25,128 nt of DNA, taken from the NCBI GenBank assembly GCA_016794735.1, contig JAEUJK010000209.1, positions 1-25,128 of the forward strand, written 5' to 3'. Below the pieces are notes generated by a model. The model searched no databases and was not told the origin of the DNA. It worked only from the letters and a program-made list of their open reading frames with translations. The stretch is from Gemmatimonadota bacterium. Lineage in GTDB: Bacteria; Gemmatimonadota; Gemmatimonadetes; Gemmatimonadales; Gemmatimonadaceae. Shown here one piece after another: positions 23,302 through 25,128 of the stretch. How positions within the stretch are numbered: position 1 is the stretch's first letter; every line of letters begins with the position of its first letter. The position numbers were made by a program, and so were the translations under genes.

Positions 23302-24104
23302 CGCACGACCTGCATCGCAGCCAGCATTTCCTTGAGGAGCTTCCCCGCGACGTTCGCCGTCACCCCATCGAGGTCGCGGAGCGGGTTGTATTCCACGAGG
23401 TCCGCCCCGACGATGGGGACCCGCAGGTCCTGCAAGACCGACAGCACCTCGCGCACCGAGAGCCCCCCGGGTTCGCGATGTGACACGCCGGGCGCAAACG
23501 CCGGGTCGAGGGCGTCGAGGTCGAGGGAGATGTACACAGAGTGCTGCAGCGTGGGCCGCACCCCTGAAGTCCAGCGCCGCATGTCGATCACGTCCACGCC
23601 AAAACGATCGGCCTGGTCGCGCTGGTGGCCCGTCATGGCCCGGATCCCGACCTGCACCAGCTCATCGGCCAGCCCCTCTTCCATGATGCGGGCAAACGGG
23701 CATGCATGCGAACCGCGATCGCCCTCGAAGTGGTCGTAGAGGTCGTTGTGCGCGTCGAAGTGCAGGATCGACAGCCGGGGATGATGCGCCCGCACCGCGC
23801 GGACCACCGGCCAGGTGATCGCGTGATCCCCGCCGAGTACGACGGGTCGTCCGCCACGCGCCATCACACGCGCGACGGCCGCGGTGATGGCAGCGCGGGG
23901 ATCACCCGTCAGATCAGCATCACCCGCATCGCCGAACATGCCGGGTGCCCCGATATCCACCAGCGACTCGCTCCACATGTTCGATGCATCGGTGCGCAAC
24001 GCGGCGCGAATGGCCGGTGGCGCCGCCGCCGGGCCCCGCTGGAACGACGAGGCCTCGTCGAAGGGGACCCCGAGCAGGGTCGGCAGACCGTCGAAGTTGG
24101 GCAT
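23298..24104 (-). CDS. Arginase/agmatinase/formiminoglutamase family hydrolase
   Basis: Cytoplasmic two-manganese ureohydrolase of 268 residues. The ATG at 24104 begins MPNFDGLPTLLGVPFD, a normal family start; a TTG further upstream would overlap the preceding gene. All canonical metal ligands are present: His94 (GGDH), Asp117, His119 and Asp121 (DAHND), Asp195 and Asp197 (SLDLDALDP). PGVSHREPGG and VGADLVEYNP also match. Members cleave arginine, agmatine, formiminoglutamate or guanidino acids; the substrate cannot be fixed here. Agmatinase-like is slightly favoured by style. It is 49 bases after a lipoprotein gene and coupled to another. Confidence 0.92.
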   Translation of the reverse strand: MPNFDGLPTLLGVPFDEASSFQRGPAAAPPAIRAALRTDASNMWSESLVDIGAPGMFGDAGDADLTGDPRAAITAAVARVMARGGRPVVLGGDHAITWPVVRAVRAHHPRLSILHFDAHNDLYDHFEGDRGSHACPFARIMEEGLADELVQVGIRAMTGHQRDQADRFGVDVIDMRRWTSGVRPTLQHSVYISLDLDALDPAFAPGVSHREPGGLSVREVLSVLQDLRVPIVGADLVEYNPLRDLDGVTANVAGKLLKEMLAAMQVVR

Positions 24105-24153
24105 CCCGGACGCTAGCACGCCGCGTCGGCCATCGCCAGCCGCGTTAGGCGCG

Positions 24154-24552
24154 TCAGCGCTGGAAGACGCCCTCCCCGACAAGCGCGTACGATTCCTCGT
24201 CCACCATGATGCCCAGTCGCACGCCGTACCATTGCCCGGGTTCGAGCGGCAGCGGCCCGATCCGCGGCGCGTAGTCGGGTGGGTTCACCCCATAGGTGAC
24301 CCCCGACGCGATCTTCCCCGTGTCGCCGCGGATGATCCAGAAGGTCTGCCGGTTGTCGAGGGACGACACCTCGAGGTAGGTGGCCCCGCACGACGGGCTC
24401 CAGGTGATGCGCGGCCCGGCACGCGGATCCACCTGAACGTCCAGTGGTGCCGTGCAGGTCACCAGCGGCTTGGGATGCGCCGGAGCGGGCTGGGTGGCCT
24501 CCCCGCAGGCGGCCACGCTAAGCGTCAGTAGGCAGGAAGCAATCCGGCGCAT
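24154..24552 (-). CDS. Putative lipoprotein of unknown function
   Basis: Predicted lipoprotein of 132 residues. The signal MRRIASCLLTLSVAAC gives a good lipobox (SVAAC, Cys16). The mature protein is mostly beta-strand-like (LDVQVDPRAGPRITWSP, TYLEVSSLDNRQTFWII, GQWYGVRLGIMVDEESYALVG), resembling a fibronectin-III-like domain with the 'ITWSP' strand and 'PGQWYGVRLG' turn. I recognise no named family. A CGTTAGGC copy in the opposite orientation lies four bases past its stop (24143-24150). Confidence 0.78.
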   Translation of the reverse strand: MRRIASCLLTLSVAACGEATQPAPAHPKPLVTCTAPLDVQVDPRAGPRITWSPSCGATYLEVSSLDNRQTFWIIRGDTGKIASGVTYGVNPPDYAPRIGPLPLEPGQWYGVRLGIMVDEESYALVGEGVFQR

Positions 24553-24609
24553 CGCCTCCCAAGCTCAACACTCCCGCGCCGCTGGTCCGTGCCTCAGGTC
24601 ACACCCGGA

Positions 24610-25128
24610 TCAGGCGACCGTCCGCCGCACGCACAACAGTCGACACCCATCGTCCCCGGCAACGGTTGGGTGGTGCGTCGAGTCGGGCGCCGCCCGGTGG
24701 TAGTCCCCCACCGTGAGTGCCTCGCCCTCCACGACGCAGCTGCCGGCCAGCACCATCAGTTCCTCGATCCCCTCGTGCACATGTTCCTCGAGCACAGCCC
24801 GCGGGCGCGCATCGATCACCAGCACCTGGCCCGGAAGGCCCACCGGGTCCACGCGCACGCGCACCCCCTCATTGAGCGGGACCCATTGTTCGCCGGACAC
24901 CACGGAGAGCGTCGACGCGGGCCCACGCACGGCGGTGACATACTCGATGAGGCGCGCGGGCACACGCGCGATCCACGCACCAGTGAGCCCGCCAGCCGTG
25001 TCTCCCACGGTGAGGCTGCGCGCCGCGGGACCATCCACGATCCCCTCGATCACATGCCAGGTGACATGACCGGGAATCTCCGGATCGGGGAGCTGGGCGC
25101 CGGGGGCTGCGCTCAGCAGGCGCGTGGC
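24610..25128 (-). CDS. ChrR-like cupin-domain protein (5' end outside window)
   Basis: The reading frame stays open to the window edge, so the 172 visible residues lack the N-terminus. The C-terminal half is a cupin: HVHEGIEELMVLAGSCVVEGEALTVGDYHRAAPDSTHHP has the two cupin motifs (HxHxxxE...G and the H...P end) in the form found in ChrR-type anti-sigma factors. The upstream part (VPARLIEYVTAVRGPASTLS, DPEIPGHVTWHV) may be a degenerate first cupin. In ChrR an N-terminal zinc domain binds an ECF sigma factor; whether that part exists here cannot be seen. Its partner, if any, would lie beyond 25128. Confidence 0.8.
   Translation of the reverse strand, partial: ATRLLSAAPGAQLPDPEIPGHVTWHVIEGIVDGPAARSLTVGDTAGGLTGAWIARVPARLIEYVTAVRGPASTLSVVSGEQWVPLNEGVRVRVDPVGLPGQVLVIDARPRAVLEEHVHEGIEELMVLAGSCVVEGEALTVGDYHRAAPDSTHHPTVAGDDGCRLLCVRRTVA

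Larger units (their letters stand above)
3334..24150. repeat. Dispersed octamer CGTTAGGC, 12 copies
   Basis: Exact copies on the plus strand start at 3334, 3807, 13004, 15653, 20936 and 24143. Copies on the minus strand cover 9748-9755, 10192-10199, 11758-11765, 13319-13326, 16255-16262 and 18312-18319. Two further near-copies lack the last C (21273, 22425). With about 68% G+C, roughly one exact copy would be expected by chance. Ten lie in genes, always on the sense strand: six as a Leu(TTA)-Gly pair, four across the TAG stop codon. Confidence 0.8.

Noticed and set aside
24105..24182. N-terminal extension of the arginase-family gene from a TTG
   Set aside because: It would overlap the upstream lipoprotein gene, has no conserved sequence, and the ATG at 24104 gives a normal family start.

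Overview
The window is GC-rich chromosomal DNA (about two thirds G+C by eye) densely packed with protein genes. I see no rRNA, tRNA, CRISPR array, transposase or integrase. The style suggests a soil or freshwater bacterium of the Gemmatimonadota or a close relative: a very large TonB-dependent receptor with an N-terminal carboxypeptidase-regulatory-like domain and glycine-rich inserts, many small secreted or lipidated proteins, Tat-exported enzymes, few strong Shine-Dalgarno sites and many ATGA start/stop overlaps. The taxon is an inference from style.

Positions 1-6354 form a pentose locus. A partial RbsC/AraH-type sugar ABC permease (minus) diverges from a FucI/AraA-type isomerase and an FGGY (AraB-like) kinase (plus). 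These converge on araD, which is coupled to an upstream gene for a Tat-exported glycosidase-like protein (both minus). Together they look like release, uptake, isomerisation, phosphorylation and epimerisation of L-arabinose or a similar sugar.

Positions 6560-13009 encode envelope proteins: a lipoprotein resembling a stand-alone TonB plug, a di-haem cytochrome c peroxidase lipoprotein, a 1273-residue TonB-dependent receptor carrying a C-terminal LTxxQ (Spy/CpxP-like) extension, and a divergent secreted Spy-like protein with tandem repeats.

Positions 13082-17754 hold mostly exported proteins: a DUF3108-like protein, a coupled Vgb-like propeller plus cyclase-family hydrolase, a secreted heptad-repeat protein, a Tat-exported Rossmann-fold epimerase and a small membrane protein. 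Three strong hairpins punctuate this part.

Positions 17836-20806 are a tight minus-strand cluster: a histone-H1/AP2-like protein, a small beta-rich protein, a MOSC protein, a zinc-ribbon protein, an AlaX tRNA editing enzyme and a LiaF-C-like protein. Upstream lies a 347-base gene-free stretch with six copies of a 10-mer. Positions 21154-25128 are a second minus-strand run: ChrR-like cupin (partial), lipoprotein, arginase family, lipoprotein, YbjQ family, ankyrin protein and GNAT acetyltransferase.

The most unusual signals are a strongly over-represented octamer, CGTTAGGC, found only on the sense strand inside genes; the 10-mer cluster upstream of the H1/AP2-like gene; and the receptor fused to an LTxxQ domain.
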